NCBI GenBank assembly: GCA_963842065.1
Contig: CAWJEW010000002.1
Span: 372,001-436,000 of the forward strand
Direction: 5' to 3'
Length of the DNA stretch: 64,000 nt
Source of the DNA: CAITWD01 sp963842065
Lineage (GTDB): Bacteria; Actinomycetota; Thermoleophilia; Miltoncostaeales; Miltoncostaeaceae
The notes below the pieces were generated by a model. That model saw only the letters and a program-made list of their open reading frames with translations. It did no database searches and was not told the origin of the DNA. Of this stretch, positions 27,551-35,920 are shown one piece after another. Each line of letters starts with the position of its first letter. Within the stretch, counting starts at the first letter, position 1. Made by a program: the position numbers and the translations under genes.

Positions 27551-27555
27551 ATTCC

Positions 27556-27948
27556 TTACTACCTAGGGACGGCGGTGTCGTCGGCGCGGTGGAGGGCCGG
27601 CAGTGACGGGTCCACCAACTCCAAGTACGTACGACTTACTGCTCACGACCAGGTCCAACTCCACGCCGAGGGGTATCCCACCGCAGATAAGCCTGGGGCC
27701 GAACGATGCCGCGTCGGTCACGCGACCATCACCATGCCGTACCGAGCATGTTCACGCTGTGACCCTCGTGCCCTGATCATCGTCGGTTTGCTGTGAATGT
27801 CGCTGCAGGGTGTCACGAATCGGGCCGAAATCCGGATTTCTTTAGTGCAAGGGAACTCCGAGAGGACGGCGGGGCATGGTCGATCAGAGTGCGTCTGGGG
27901 CGGCGGTTGCCCCGGCGGATCGGGCGGCGGTGACCAGGCGCCGGCCAG
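27556..27948. other. No gene recognised; original upstream DNA of the epoxide hydrolase
   Basis: This is what lay in front of the epoxide hydrolase before the insertion. Read on the minus strand, GTAGTAAGGAAT would have led straight into its start. No protein family is visible. Confidence 0.4.
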
Positions 27949-28068
27949 GACGAGGTCATCGACCAGCCGCCGGGGGTGTACGTGATGGGCGACCTACTCA
28001 ACGATGAGGATGGCCGCGTCTACACGCAGCTTGGAGTGGTGCGGATTCTCCGGATCGTCTGTGCGGCA
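27949..28068 (+). pseudogene. Fragment of a repeated unknown ORF, copy 2
   Basis: DEVIDQPPGVYVMGDLLN then DEDGRVYTQLGVVRILRIV. It matches the copy at 18769-18873 at most positions. No stop is present before it runs into the next fragment. Confidence 0.5.
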
Positions 28069-28070
28069 CG

Positions 28071-28292
28071 TCAGTCCAGGTCCACGGTCCCGCCCTCGGC
28101 GTCCCGGGATTCATGTCTGGCGAGTGCGGCCTCCTTGCGGGCGACGTCGGCCTCAAATTCGCCGAGCGCCTGCATAAACGCGTCGTGGGTGATGACCTCC
28201 TCGGCTCGTCGAGCCGGGGCGTCGAGACCCATCAGCCGCGCCTTGCGCTCCTGGACCCGGAGCAGTTGGGAAATCGCCTGGAGACCTGGCGA
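28071..28292 (-). pseudogene. Repeated small HTH-family C-terminal half (copy E)
   Basis: GLQAISQLLRVQERKARLMG, LDAPARRAEEVITHDAFMQA, then ARKEAALARHES and a stop. The N-terminal half is missing. The left end of the IS481-type element lies about 75 bp away. Confidence 0.6.
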
Positions 28293-28366
28293 CCACCTGG
28301 CGCTACCTGCACGCCAGGCCAGCCGCTGAGCACCCGGCAGCGCTCACGCTCGCGTTCGAAGTGGCT

Positions 28367-29451
28367 CCTAGCTGTACCCACTCACCACATTGGTGACAGC
28401 CTCGTAATCGGCGCTCGGCCCCCGAGCGCCGAATGCCGACGCCGGGTGTTGTAGTACGCGAGCCACTCAGGCAGCGCCTGGGCGCGCTGGTCATTGCTCG
28501 TAAATGGGCGTTGATATGCCCATTCGGCCTGGAGGGTGCGATTGAAGCGTTCCACCTTGCCGTTTTGCCAGGGGCAATGGGGCCGGATGAGCACGTGTCG
28601 TGCCCCCAGGCGCCCAAGGGCGTTCTGGAGTGCGTCGGAGAGTCGATACGCAAATGCGTTGTCGGTCATCACCCGCTCGATGCGGGTGATGCCGCATTCG
28701 GCAAAGACGCCGGCCGCGCGCTCGAGAAACCCGGCACATGTCGCACCGGTCTCATCCGCGTGGATCTCGGCGTAGGCCACACGTGAGTGGTCGTCGATGG
28801 CCGCATGGACGTAGTCAAAGCCCATGAGCCGATGCCTGCGGGCTTCGGTGGTGCGTCCGTGCATGCGCCAGCCGCCCCCGTCGGGGATGCGCCCGAGCTT
28901 TTTGACGTCGATGTGGATCAGCTCGCCCGGGGTGGCACGTTCGTAGCGTGTGCGGGTCGCCGGCCCGCGGCGTACCGGGATCCCCGTCAGCGCATCCAGG
29001 TCACGTAAGGCCGGCATCCGGTTGCGCACAAGCACGCGTCCGACCGTTGCGGCACACAGCCCGAGTTCCTGGGCGATCCATTCCGCACCGCGGCGTGCGT
29101 GTGCCCGCAGCGCACAGATCGCCTGCTCGAGCTCCGCATCGATGCGATGCGGGATGTGATGCGGCCGGCTTGTGCGGTCGAAAAGCCCGGCCGGGCCCTC
29201 GGTGCGATAGCGGTCACGCCACTTGTAGGCACAGGTGCGCGAACAGCCCAGCTGGGCTGCGACATCGGCCACGCGATACCCGGCCAGGATGCGCTCGACC
29301 AACAGCAAGCGTCCGCGCGGGGTCAGGCGCGCATTAGGGTGGGCCATGAGGACCTCCGGGATGTGGATGGCTTGAGATACCTCCACAACACCCGCGGGGT
29401 CCTCACCCGGTCAAGGGCTGTTACCAACCCTGTGAGTGGTTACAGCTAGGC
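28367..29451 (-). mobile_element. IS481-type insertion sequence
   Basis: The two ends match as imperfect inverted repeats of about 28 bp: left CCTAGCTGTACCCACTCACC and right (complement) CCTAGCTGTAACCACTCACA. No target duplication could be made out, so the insertion may be old or the true ends slightly inside. Confidence 0.8.
28382..29347 (-). CDS. IS481-family transposase
   Basis: 321 residues, intact. N-terminal HTH (VADVAAQLGCSRTCAYKWRD, about 25-45) with a linker HTH. Then an rve integrase core: first Asp in GELIHIDVKKLGRIPDGGGW, second in IERVMTDNAFAYRLSD, Glu in PWQNGKVERFNRTLQAEWAY. It ends NTRRRHSALGGRAPITRL, the usual close of the family. The start is ATG 29347 with GGAGG five bases upstream. 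It should be functional. It lies within element debris and near the 31-kb scars. Confidence 0.95.
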   Translation of the reverse strand: MAHPNARLTPRGRLLLVERILAGYRVADVAAQLGCSRTCAYKWRDRYRTEGPAGLFDRTSRPHHIPHRIDAELEQAICALRAHARRGAEWIAQELGLCAATVGRVLVRNRMPALRDLDALTGIPVRRGPATRTRYERATPGELIHIDVKKLGRIPDGGGWRMHGRTTEARRHRLMGFDYVHAAIDDHSRVAYAEIHADETGATCAGFLERAAGVFAECGITRIERVMTDNAFAYRLSDALQNALGRLGARHVLIRPHCPWQNGKVERFNRTLQAEWAYQRPFTSNDQRAQALPEWLAYYNTRRRHSALGGRAPITRLSPMW

Positions 29452-29611
29452 CAGAACAACTCATCAGGGCGGTTTGACGGCGCGTGAGCCCGACGGACCC
29501 CATCTGCCTAGTCTGCGCTCGTCCCTTTGGGTACCGCGATAAGTGGCCAGGACCTGGATGGTAGGCAGCTTGGAATCTATCGAGGGGGTGCTGTCGCGGC
29601 CGTTGCACGGC

Positions 29612-30139
29612 CTATCTCTCGTACCACCCCTCGAGGAAGGCGCGTCCAAGGGTGATGTTCCACAGCATGTACATGAGCCAGGCGGGCGTCGCTGCCCTGT
29701 CGATCTCGATCCTCTCGGCGCCCAGGGCGAGGGCTGCGAAGATGTAGCGGTGCCTTCCATGGCCGGTTGGCGGTGCGGCGCCGACGTAGCGCTTTGTCCG
29801 AGCGTCGTTCGGGAGTTGAAAGGCGCCTGGCGGGAGCCCTGCGCCGGGCTCGTCGCCGGCGCCAACTGGCAGTTCGGTGACGTTGCCCGGAATGTTCACC
29901 ACCACCCAGTGCCAGAAGCCGCCGACCGTGGGCGCTTCGGGGTCGTACATGGTGACCACGAAGCTCTTGGTGTCTGAGGGGAAGCCGCTCCACGCGAGCT
30001 GCGGGGACTGGTCCTCGCCGCCCGCGCCGAGGATGCCGCTGACCTGCGGCATCGCCAGCTTCTGACCCGCGCGCAGGTCGCTGCTGGTCAGTGAGAACGA
30101 GGCTGCCGGGGGAAGGTTGTCGTACGGGTTCCAAGTCAT
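29612..30139 (-). CDS. YbhB/YbcL family PEBP (Raf-kinase-inhibitor-like) protein
   Basis: 175 residues of the phosphatidylethanolamine-binding fold: FSLTSSDLRAGQKL, SPQLAWSGFPSDTKSFVVTM, the ligand-site signature YDPEAPTVGGFWHWVVVNIP (DPDAP...GFWHW), and GHGRHRYIFAALAL (GxHRY). The bacterial role is unclear. Start at ATG 30139, with GGAG eight bases before. Longer frames upstream are not supported. Complete; family assignment is certain. Confidence 0.93.
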   Translation of the reverse strand: MTWNPYDNLPPAASFSLTSSDLRAGQKLAMPQVSGILGAGGEDQSPQLAWSGFPSDTKSFVVTMYDPEAPTVGGFWHWVVVNIPGNVTELPVGAGDEPGAGLPPGAFQLPNDARTKRYVGAAPPTGHGRHRYIFAALALGAERIEIDRAATPAWLMYMLWNITLGRAFLEGWYER

Positions 30140-30373
30140 GTTCTCGTCTCCTGTTCCTGAAAAAGGGGCAGTCACCAGCCATTCGGCCCGCGGCGTCCCG
30201 CAGATCCTCCTCTCGCACCACGTCGAGGCTGTCGGAACGTCAGCTCTTCCTCGGAGAGCCCGGGAAGGAACGCGGCGAACTCTCCGGTTTCGGCGCGGCT
30301 GGAATTCTCCAAGGCCATCACGTAAGGCTCGCACTCCACCATCAGCAGGTAAAGGTGCCAAGGGGACGGTTGA

Positions 30374-30600
30374 AGTGATCGCGAATCCAGACCTGGAGCC
30401 GAGCGGGGACTACGTCAGCCCGTTCGCGACGTTCCCGTACGAGTTCTGGGCCTATCACCGCACCGGGGCCACGTATGACGGCCCGGTTCGCGTCGAGGCC
30501 ACGGAGAGCTCCAACGGCACACTCGCCACGCCCACCGCGTGTGTGTCGGGAAGCATCCAACAGTCGCTTATCTGCGTGCTGCGGCGTGCGACTTCCGGGC
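30374..30600 (+). pseudogene. Possible fragment of an unknown protein
   Basis: VIANPDLEPSGDYVSPFATF then PYEFWAYHRTGATYDGPVRV reads like real protein, but has no clear start and the frame runs into a tRNA scar. Not recognised. The DNA at 30140-30373 shows nothing I can assign. Confidence 0.3.
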
Positions 30601-30664
30601 CGTGTCGTGGTGCCCGAGTGCTGGGAGGGGCAAGAAAAAGCCCCGCGTTAGCAGGGCATTTCAT

Positions 30665-30711
30665 AGAGCGGGAGACGGGGCTCGAACCCGCGACATTCAG
30701 CTTGGAAGGCT
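30665..30711 (-). repeat. tRNA-Gly(TCC) 3'-half scar (att remnant 4, attL-like)
   Basis: The 3' half of tRNA-Gly, nearly identical to 32646-32692 of the intact gene, including the CTTCCAA loop. A terminator-like AAAAAGCCCCGCGTTAGCAG lies on the left, as beside the intact tRNA. On the right: a repeat (GCGTAACGGTG) at 30719 and three exact GGTGCTACAAC units at 30815-30847. With the intact tRNA as attR it would bound about 2 kb. Confidence 0.85.
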
Positions 30712-30814
30712 AAATCGGGCGCGTAACGGTGGGGAAGGGCGCGACAGGAATCCGGGCAACGGTGCGGATTCTCGCCATCGGTGAGTCACGCCGTCACCCG
30801 CCGTTTCGCGATCT

Positions 30815-30848
30815 GGTGCTACAACGGTGCTACAACGGTGCTACAACG
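30815..30848 (+). repeat. Three tandem 11-bp repeats (GGTGCTACAAC)
   Basis: Three perfect consecutive copies of GGTGCTACAAC followed by G. Related pairs or triples follow the other scars (5232, 24003, 48216, 50682). Candidate integrase arm-binding sites. Confidence 0.75.
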
Positions 30849-31045
30849 AGTCGCTCCTGGCCGCCGGTGGCGTTGACCTGGTGACGATCCAGGCAGCGAT
30901 GGGCCACAGCGCCCTCGCGACCACCGGCGGCTACCTGCGCGCACGTCCGGCCTCCGAGCAGGCGGCCCGGTTCACGCGGGCGTTCCAGCCAGCGGCGGCG
31001 GCACCCGACTCGGCGACGACCACCGGGGCGCTGGGGTCGGCCTGA
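30848..31045 (+). pseudogene. Tyrosine recombinase C-terminal fragment (copy 6)
   Basis: ESLLAAGGVDLVTIQAAMGH, then SALATTGGYLRARPASEQAA and RFTRAFQP, ending TTTGALGSA. It begins right after the third 11-bp repeat. The stop is followed 30 bp later by an Arg scar, the same spacing as at 52.7 kb. The arginine before the tyrosine is changed to glycine (GGY), so this is dead even as a donor. Confidence 0.75.
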
Positions 31046-31074
31046 TCTTGTCGCGGACGGTGAGGCGTGGGGAA

Positions 31075-31118
31075 GGAGCAGACAGGGCTCGAACCTGCGA
31101 CCTTTGGCTCCGGAGGCC
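31075..31118 (-). repeat. tRNA-Arg(CCG)-like 3'-half scar (att remnant 5)
   Basis: Minus-strand reading gives CTCCGGAG loop and GCAGG-TTCGAGC-CCTGT T-arm. It lies 30 bp after the integrase stop, as in the 52.7-kb copy with almost identical DNA. It is followed by GGTGCGTAACGGTGCATACG and one GGTGCGACAAC unit. Confidence 0.7.
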
Positions 31119-31249
31119 AAATCCGGTGCGTAACGGTGCATACGCATGCGACAGAAAACTGGGCAACGATACGGGATCTCGGGGGTGCGCGCCTCGCGCC
31201 GTTACCCGCCGTTGCGCGATCTGGTGCGACAACGGCCGGGTCTTGGCGG

Positions 31250-31523
31250 GTGGTTTGGGCTCGCTGGCATGTTGCCTTACGGGCGATGCCGGCCTCCAAG
31301 TCGGCGACCGCCGCCATGAAGACATCTGGGTGATGACGTCAACGCCCCGCCGCGTCGTTGCATCGAGCCCCATCAGCCGCGCCTTGCGCTCGTGGACCCG
31401 CAGCAATTGGCCGATCGCCTGGAGCCCGGGACCACGAGCGAGAGCGGTCCAGACCCAAGGGTGCCAGACCGCTCCGTCGTCGTTGATCCGCCTCTCAAAA
31501 TGAGCAGCTGCTGCCTGCCACAA
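31250..31523 (-). pseudogene. Repeated small HTH-family fragment with frameshift (copy F)
   Basis: AHFERRINDDGAVWHPWVWT, GLQAIGQLLRVHERKARLMG, LDATTRRGVDVIT, then one lost base, then DVFMAAVADLEAGIARKA in the next frame. It shows more of the middle of the protein than other copies. Confidence 0.6.
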
Positions 31524-31549
31524 TTACGGGAGGAAGACCGCCAGAAACG

Positions 31550-32221
31550 TCAGCCCGTGATGTTGCCGTCGGTCAGCGCCCCCCCGGCGCCGTTGTTCCA
31601 GGTGTCCGCCCACACTTGCGTCGTGTGCACACCGGCCGACAGCACGTGTGCGATGTAGACGTAGCCCCAGGTCGCCTCATTCGGGGTCGAGACGGTGTTA
31701 GCCGGGAAGAACAGCTGCGGCCATAAGTACGAAGGGTCGGCGGGACTCGAAGTCGTCCAGTGCTTGAGCACGCCGTGGTTCGGTCCGCCGTTCGGTTTGG
31801 TGGTCGCGTAGAACTCCGCGAACTTGCCGTATCCGCTCATGCTCCCGGTCACCGAGCGCCCGAATTTCCCTCCGGGGTTGAGGGTCTGGTTCGGCGTAAG
31901 CTGGCCGACGATTGCGGTGAATGTGCCCGAGTCCTTCAGCGATGCGTTGTAGGCGTAGCACGGTCCGCTGGCGGAATAGCCCGTGAGGCCAATACAGTTG
32001 CTCGCTGCGACTTTGCCCAGCGAGGTCACCGTCGCCACGCGGGTGAAGTTGTCGTTTGCCCAGTTGTTGCCGCCGCTGCCCGAGTCAGGACGTGCCGTGA
32101 GCTTGGTCGTGGCGGTCGCCTGATGGGGCCCTCCCGCGAATGCCGTCACGGCGGCCACCGGCACGATGGCACACGCTGCGACGACTGGCAGCCAGCGGGT
32201 AAGGACGCGCTTGTTCAACAT
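31550..32221 (-). CDS. Secreted protein of unknown function
   Basis: 223 residues. Signal peptide WLPVVAACAIVPVAAVTAFA (about 10-29) with a likely cut after AFA. The mature part is rich in Gly, Asn, Thr and Trp with paired cysteines (ASNCIGL and SGPCYAY), beta-type patterns (KFAEFYATTKPNGGPNHGVL) and a TQVWADTWNNGAGGALTDGN end. Start is ATG 32221; GGAGG lies ten bases upstream, slightly far. I do not recognise a family. Exported, possibly surface-associated. Confidence 0.7.
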   Translation of the reverse strand: MLNKRVLTRWLPVVAACAIVPVAAVTAFAGGPHQATATTKLTARPDSGSGGNNWANDNFTRVATVTSLGKVAASNCIGLTGYSASGPCYAYNASLKDSGTFTAIVGQLTPNQTLNPGGKFGRSVTGSMSGYGKFAEFYATTKPNGGPNHGVLKHWTTSSPADPSYLWPQLFFPANTVSTPNEATWGYVYIAHVLSAGVHTTQVWADTWNNGAGGALTDGNITG

Positions 32222-32614
32222 GGTCCATCTACCTCCGCTTAATTGTGTCGCGCGCTTCGCCATGAGCACCGGGGCCGATCCAACATGGCGAGGCGCCCTC
32301 GGTCGCCCACTGCGGGCGGTTGCTCCAACGCGCAAGGTCCTGCAGGGATATCCGCACTTACTCAGTGCATACTGATCACGCTAGTCTCCGGAGCGGCCGA
32401 CACGAGGGGCCGGAGACCGGCGTGGTCCGGCCTTTGCAAGAACCAAACAACCGGATGCCAGGCTTCGGCACGCTCCCTTCGAGCGCCAGCTCGGGCCTGT
32501 CCAAGACGGGCGCGCTGATCGGACGGCAACGCACTGCTGGCCGCCCGAGCCGGTGGGCGCACGGTGGACGCCCCAGGCGAGGTGATCGATATCGCCACGC
32601 GCCGTTTGAACGCC

Positions 32615-32635
32615 AAAAGCCCCGCGTTAGCAGGG
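32615..32635 (-). terminator. Terminator of tRNA-Gly
   Basis: On the minus strand CCCTGC-TAAC-GCGGGG-CTTTT: a short GC stem plus T-run just past the tRNA 3' end. Copies lie beside the scars at 30.7 and 23.8 kb. Confidence 0.75.
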
Positions 32636-32645
32636 ATTTCAATAG

Positions 32646-32719
32646 AGCGGGAGACGGGGCTCGAACCCGCGACATTCAGCTTGGAAGGCTGACGCTCTAG
32701 CCAACTGAGCTACTCCCGC
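32646..32719 (-). tRNA. tRNA-Gly(TCC)
   Basis: 74 nt. Acceptor GCGGGAG/CTCCCGC, D-arm TAGCTCAGTTGGCTAGAGC, anticodon stem TCAGC/GCTGA around CTTCCAA (anticodon TCC), T-arm CGGGTTCGAGCCCCG. No encoded CCA. Its 3' half is the attachment-site template for scars at 3.1, 23.9 and 30.7 kb, all in the same orientation. Confidence 0.95.
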
Positions 32720-32737
32720 ATGCCAACGATTACCCTA

Positions 32738-34909
32738 TCAAGAGGTGGCCGACGGACCCCGGTCGGAGATCTTCGGCGTCTCGCGCACCCGCTGGGCCAT
32801 GACCCGGACCGCGTCCGGCCAGAACTGGCTGCCCGAGCATCGCTCGAGTTCATCAAGGGCGTCGAGCGGTTCGCGGGTTGGCGCGTAGCTGCTGCGCGCG
32901 GCAGTCATCACATCCCACGCGTCCGCGACGGCGATGATACGCGCGCCCTCGGAGATGTCGTAGCCTGGGGCACCGTCAGGGTAGCCGGATCCGTCCCAGC
33001 GCTCGTGGTGCTGGCGGATCCATTCCCGCTGGGCATGGTCGAGCGATTCGACGCCGATTTCCGCACCGAGGGTCGTGTGGCGCTTGATCTGGTCGAACTC
33101 CTCCGGCTCCAGCCCGCCATGCTTGAGCAGAATTGCGTCAGGGATGCCGACCTTACCGATGTCGTGCAGGAGCGCCGCGTCGCGCAGGCGCAGCGCGTCG
33201 GCAGGGCTCCATCCAAGTCGGGTAGCAAGGTCGCAAGAGATGTCGGCGACCCGCTCGGAGTGCGCCAGCGTTCCCGGGTCTTTTGCGTCCACCGCGCGGG
33301 CGAGCGCCCGCAGCGCGGCCATCGATTGGTCGCGCTTGATGCGCCGCGCGCGTTCGTCGGCCGACAGGCTCTCGATCGTGTCCGGCGAGAAAATGAACGT
33401 CTGGTCGCGTCCGTGGGACTTGGCCCAGTACAGGGCGCTGTCAGCCATGCCGACGAGTTCCTCGCTCGATTCGTGGGCGGTCTCAAGGTCACAGACACCG
33501 GCGGAGAGGGAGATGGCGATGCCTTGGGGCATTGGGGTCGCCGATACCGTGCGTCGTGCGCGCTCGATCGCCTCTGCCGCCGATTGCAGATTCGACTCGG
33601 GCAGGATCCAAGCGAATTCCTCACCGCCGATGCGCGCGATCATCTCGTCGCGGCGGACGCACGAGGTCAGTCGGTGGCCGACCTCCACGAGGATCGCGTC
33701 GCCCATGGGATGCCCATGGGCGTCGTTGAGCCGCTTGAAGTGGTCCAGGTCGAGGATCGCGAGACTGACCGGACGTCCGTACCGGCGCGAGCGGGCGACT
33801 TCGATCGCCAGACGTTCCTGGAAGGCGCGATGGTTCGGGAGTCCGGTGAGCGCATCGGTCAGGGCCTGGCTGGCCAGCCGCTCGCGGGTCTGGTCGGCGG
33901 TGACGGCGATCGCGATGACTTCGGCGATGCGGTTGAGTTGGCCCTCGGTGTCGTCCGGGAACCGGTCGCCATTGCGGGTCGCAGCCATGACGACGCCCCA
34001 GACGCGATCGTCGATGTGGACGGGGGCGGCCACCGATGCGGTCAATCCGAGCGGCGGCGAGGTCACACCGGTGACCGCGTCGAGTCGGGCGTAGCTGTCG
34101 ATGCGGCCGGTCAGGTCCTCGTCGCAGACCCGGCGCAACAGGATCGCCTGCTCAAGCGGGATGCAATCCCCGGCGATCAGGCGCGGGTGTGGATCGTGGA
34201 GCCCGACGACGATGCACTGACGCTCGGCGAAGCGGCCGACCATGGCGCACTCGGTGCCGGTCAACTCGGCGATCTCTGTTGCGGCGAGGTTCATGACCTG
34301 CTCGAACGCATCGCCACGGGCCGCGCCGCTGGCGATGCGGTGCAGGGCGGCGTGCTCGGCCATGTGCCGGTCCGAGCGCAACGCTCGTTCGGCCAATTGG
34401 TGGTCGCGCGCGATGCGCTGGCGGGCGTCGGCGCCGGTGACGATCAGGTGCGGTGGCCGCCCGGCGCGTTCCGAGACGCATGTCACGTGGAGGTCGACCG
34501 GCAGCGGGTCGGCGCCGTGCGGGACCACGTGCGCGGTGAGTCGCACCGGTGTCGCGCTTGTCTGTGCGCGGCGGACGGCCTCGCGCACCATCGGGCGGTC
34601 ATGCTCGGCGATGAACGACAGCGGGCGCACGTCCTCGGTGATCGGTCCGGTAATCCCGAGCAGCTCGCGTCCAGCGTTGTTGAGTAGCGTGATTCGCCCG
34701 TCCCTGTCGATGACGACGACGAGGTCGTTGGCGTGCTCGACGACGGATGCGAAGAACTGGGTGAGCAGACGGTCGCGTTCGACGGCGGGCCCCTCGATCT
34801 GTACAGCCCGCCCGAGACGCGCTCCGGCCAGGTCGATCAGGCTGGCTGCCGCCGGCCGCGCGGCGTCGTTATCGTGCGCAGAGGAGGGGGGGCTCATGTA
34901 CGAGTTCAT
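32738..34909 (-). CDS. PAS-GAF-GGDEF-HD-GYP signalling protein
   Basis: About 723 residues: PAS (about 45-160; VVEHANDLVVVIDRDGRITL), GAF (about 190-345), GGDEF diguanylate cyclase (about 350-510; DALTGLPNHRAFQERL and active-site GGEEF), and HD-GYP (about 525-700; DISCDLATRLG, HDIGK, HHERWDGSGYP). Both catalytic signatures are intact, so it could both make and break cyclic di-GMP. No membrane segment, so it should be cytosolic. Two starts are possible, 34909 and 34897; neither has a strong ribosome site. First gene of the stable block beside tRNA-Gly. Confidence 0.92.
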   Translation of the reverse strand: MNSYMSPPSSAHDNDAARPAAASLIDLAGARLGRAVQIEGPAVERDRLLTQFFASVVEHANDLVVVIDRDGRITLLNNAGRELLGITGPITEDVRPLSFIAEHDRPMVREAVRRAQTSATPVRLTAHVVPHGADPLPVDLHVTCVSERAGRPPHLIVTGADARQRIARDHQLAERALRSDRHMAEHAALHRIASGAARGDAFEQVMNLAATEIAELTGTECAMVGRFAERQCIVVGLHDPHPRLIAGDCIPLEQAILLRRVCDEDLTGRIDSYARLDAVTGVTSPPLGLTASVAAPVHIDDRVWGVVMAATRNGDRFPDDTEGQLNRIAEVIAIAVTADQTRERLASQALTDALTGLPNHRAFQERLAIEVARSRRYGRPVSLAILDLDHFKRLNDAHGHPMGDAILVEVGHRLTSCVRRDEMIARIGGEEFAWILPESNLQSAAEAIERARRTVSATPMPQGIAISLSAGVCDLETAHESSEELVGMADSALYWAKSHGRDQTFIFSPDTIESLSADERARRIKRDQSMAALRALARAVDAKDPGTLAHSERVADISCDLATRLGWSPADALRLRDAALLHDIGKVGIPDAILLKHGGLEPEEFDQIKRHTTLGAEIGVESLDHAQREWIRQHHERWDGSGYPDGAPGYDISEGARIIAVADAWDVMTAARSSYAPTREPLDALDELERCSGSQFWPDAVRVMAQRVRETPKISDRGPSATS

Positions 34910-34982
34910 CGGCGAAGGGCCCGGGGAACTGTAGGACCTGTCCAGAGCTTTTTTAGCGTTTTGCGCTCGCCGCGTCGCCGGG

Positions 34983-35920
34983 TCAGGTGGCCGTGTCGGC
35001 GAGCTCGGCGACGATGTCGCCCGCCGGCGGGGCGGCGTGGACGGCACGGACCGAATGGGCCGCATAATGCGGCATCGCCGCGAGCATGCCGACCGTCGAG
35101 CGGGTTGGATTCGCCGTGGCGCCGCGGGGCAGGGGAATCTCCACGCCACGCTCGCGAACGACGCCGACGATGTCCGGTGCCTCCGCGAGGGCGCTCAAGG
35201 ACTCGCGCAGGGCGCGGTGCGCTGCGTCCGGCCACCCGTACCCCAATGCCGTCGTGATCACGGTGTCCTCGGGGGTGGCGTCGATCAGCGCCTGCCGGTA
35301 CGCGTCGCGCGCAGCGGACTCCGCCGCGGCGACGAACACCGTGCCACAGCGCACCGCGCCGGCTCCGGCGTCGAGGCTCCGCACGACGTCGTCGTTCGTG
35401 CCGATGCCTCCTGCGGGGACGACGGGCACGGTCAGTTCGGCATAGGCCTCGCCGATGATCGCCTCGAGCGGCCGGGTCCCACGGACGTGTCCGCCCGCCT
35501 CGATGCCCCGGACCGCGACGATGTCGGACCCGGCGCCTTCGGCTTGCCGGGCTTCGGCGAGCGAGCCGAGCTGCCAGCTGGCACGTGCCCCACCCGCGTG
35601 GATGCTCATGATGACCGCTGGGTCCGTCGCACCCCAGAAGAGTCCGACGACCCGCGCGCGCCGCGGCGATCTCCAGCAGCCCGGGCTGAGACACGGCGCC
35701 AGGAACGTGACCCCGAACGGGCCGGGCCGGTGTCGGCCAACCCGTCGAGGTCGCGCGCGAGCCGGGCCGGGGCGTAGTGGGCCCCGCCGAGCATGCCGAG
35801 CGCGCCGGCATCACAGACCGCGGCAGAGAGCTCCGGGACCGAGGTGCGCGGCATCCCGGCAAGCTGGATCGGCAGGCGGCACCCGACCGGGTCGGTGAAA
35901 CGCGTAGCCGGCGGGCTCAC
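34983..35920 (-). CDS. Nitronate monooxygenase (2-nitropropane dioxygenase type), frameshifted
   Basis: FMN-dependent oxidation of alkyl nitronates, or a related FabK-like reaction. N-terminal part from GTG 35920: RFTDPVGCRLPIQLAGMP, LSAAVCDAGALGMLGG. The C-terminal part from about 35735 downstream is in another frame: HAGGARASWQLGS, IVAVRGIEAGGHVRG (FMN phosphate site) and VPVVPAGGIGTNDDVV. One indel near 35735 separates them. Between about 35660 and 35700 two compensating shifts scramble a segment that reads LLEIAAAR in the third frame. Three indels inside 90 GC-rich bases look more like sequence error than decay. Its GTG overlaps the dehydrogenase stop (GTGA). Confidence 0.8.

Noticed and set aside
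30815..30848. CRISPR-like tandem repeats
   Set aside because: Units are 11 bp with no spacers, three copies only, and no cas genes exist in the window.
30650..32700. Apparent peptides such as ERETGLEPATF and GDGARTRDIQLG repeated through the window
   Set aside because: They are translations of tRNA 3' halves (Gly and Arg classes), a well-known artefact, not proteins.
32720..34687. A 655-codon plus-strand frame
   Set aside because: Antisense to the GGDEF/HD-GYP gene; composition artefact of high GC.
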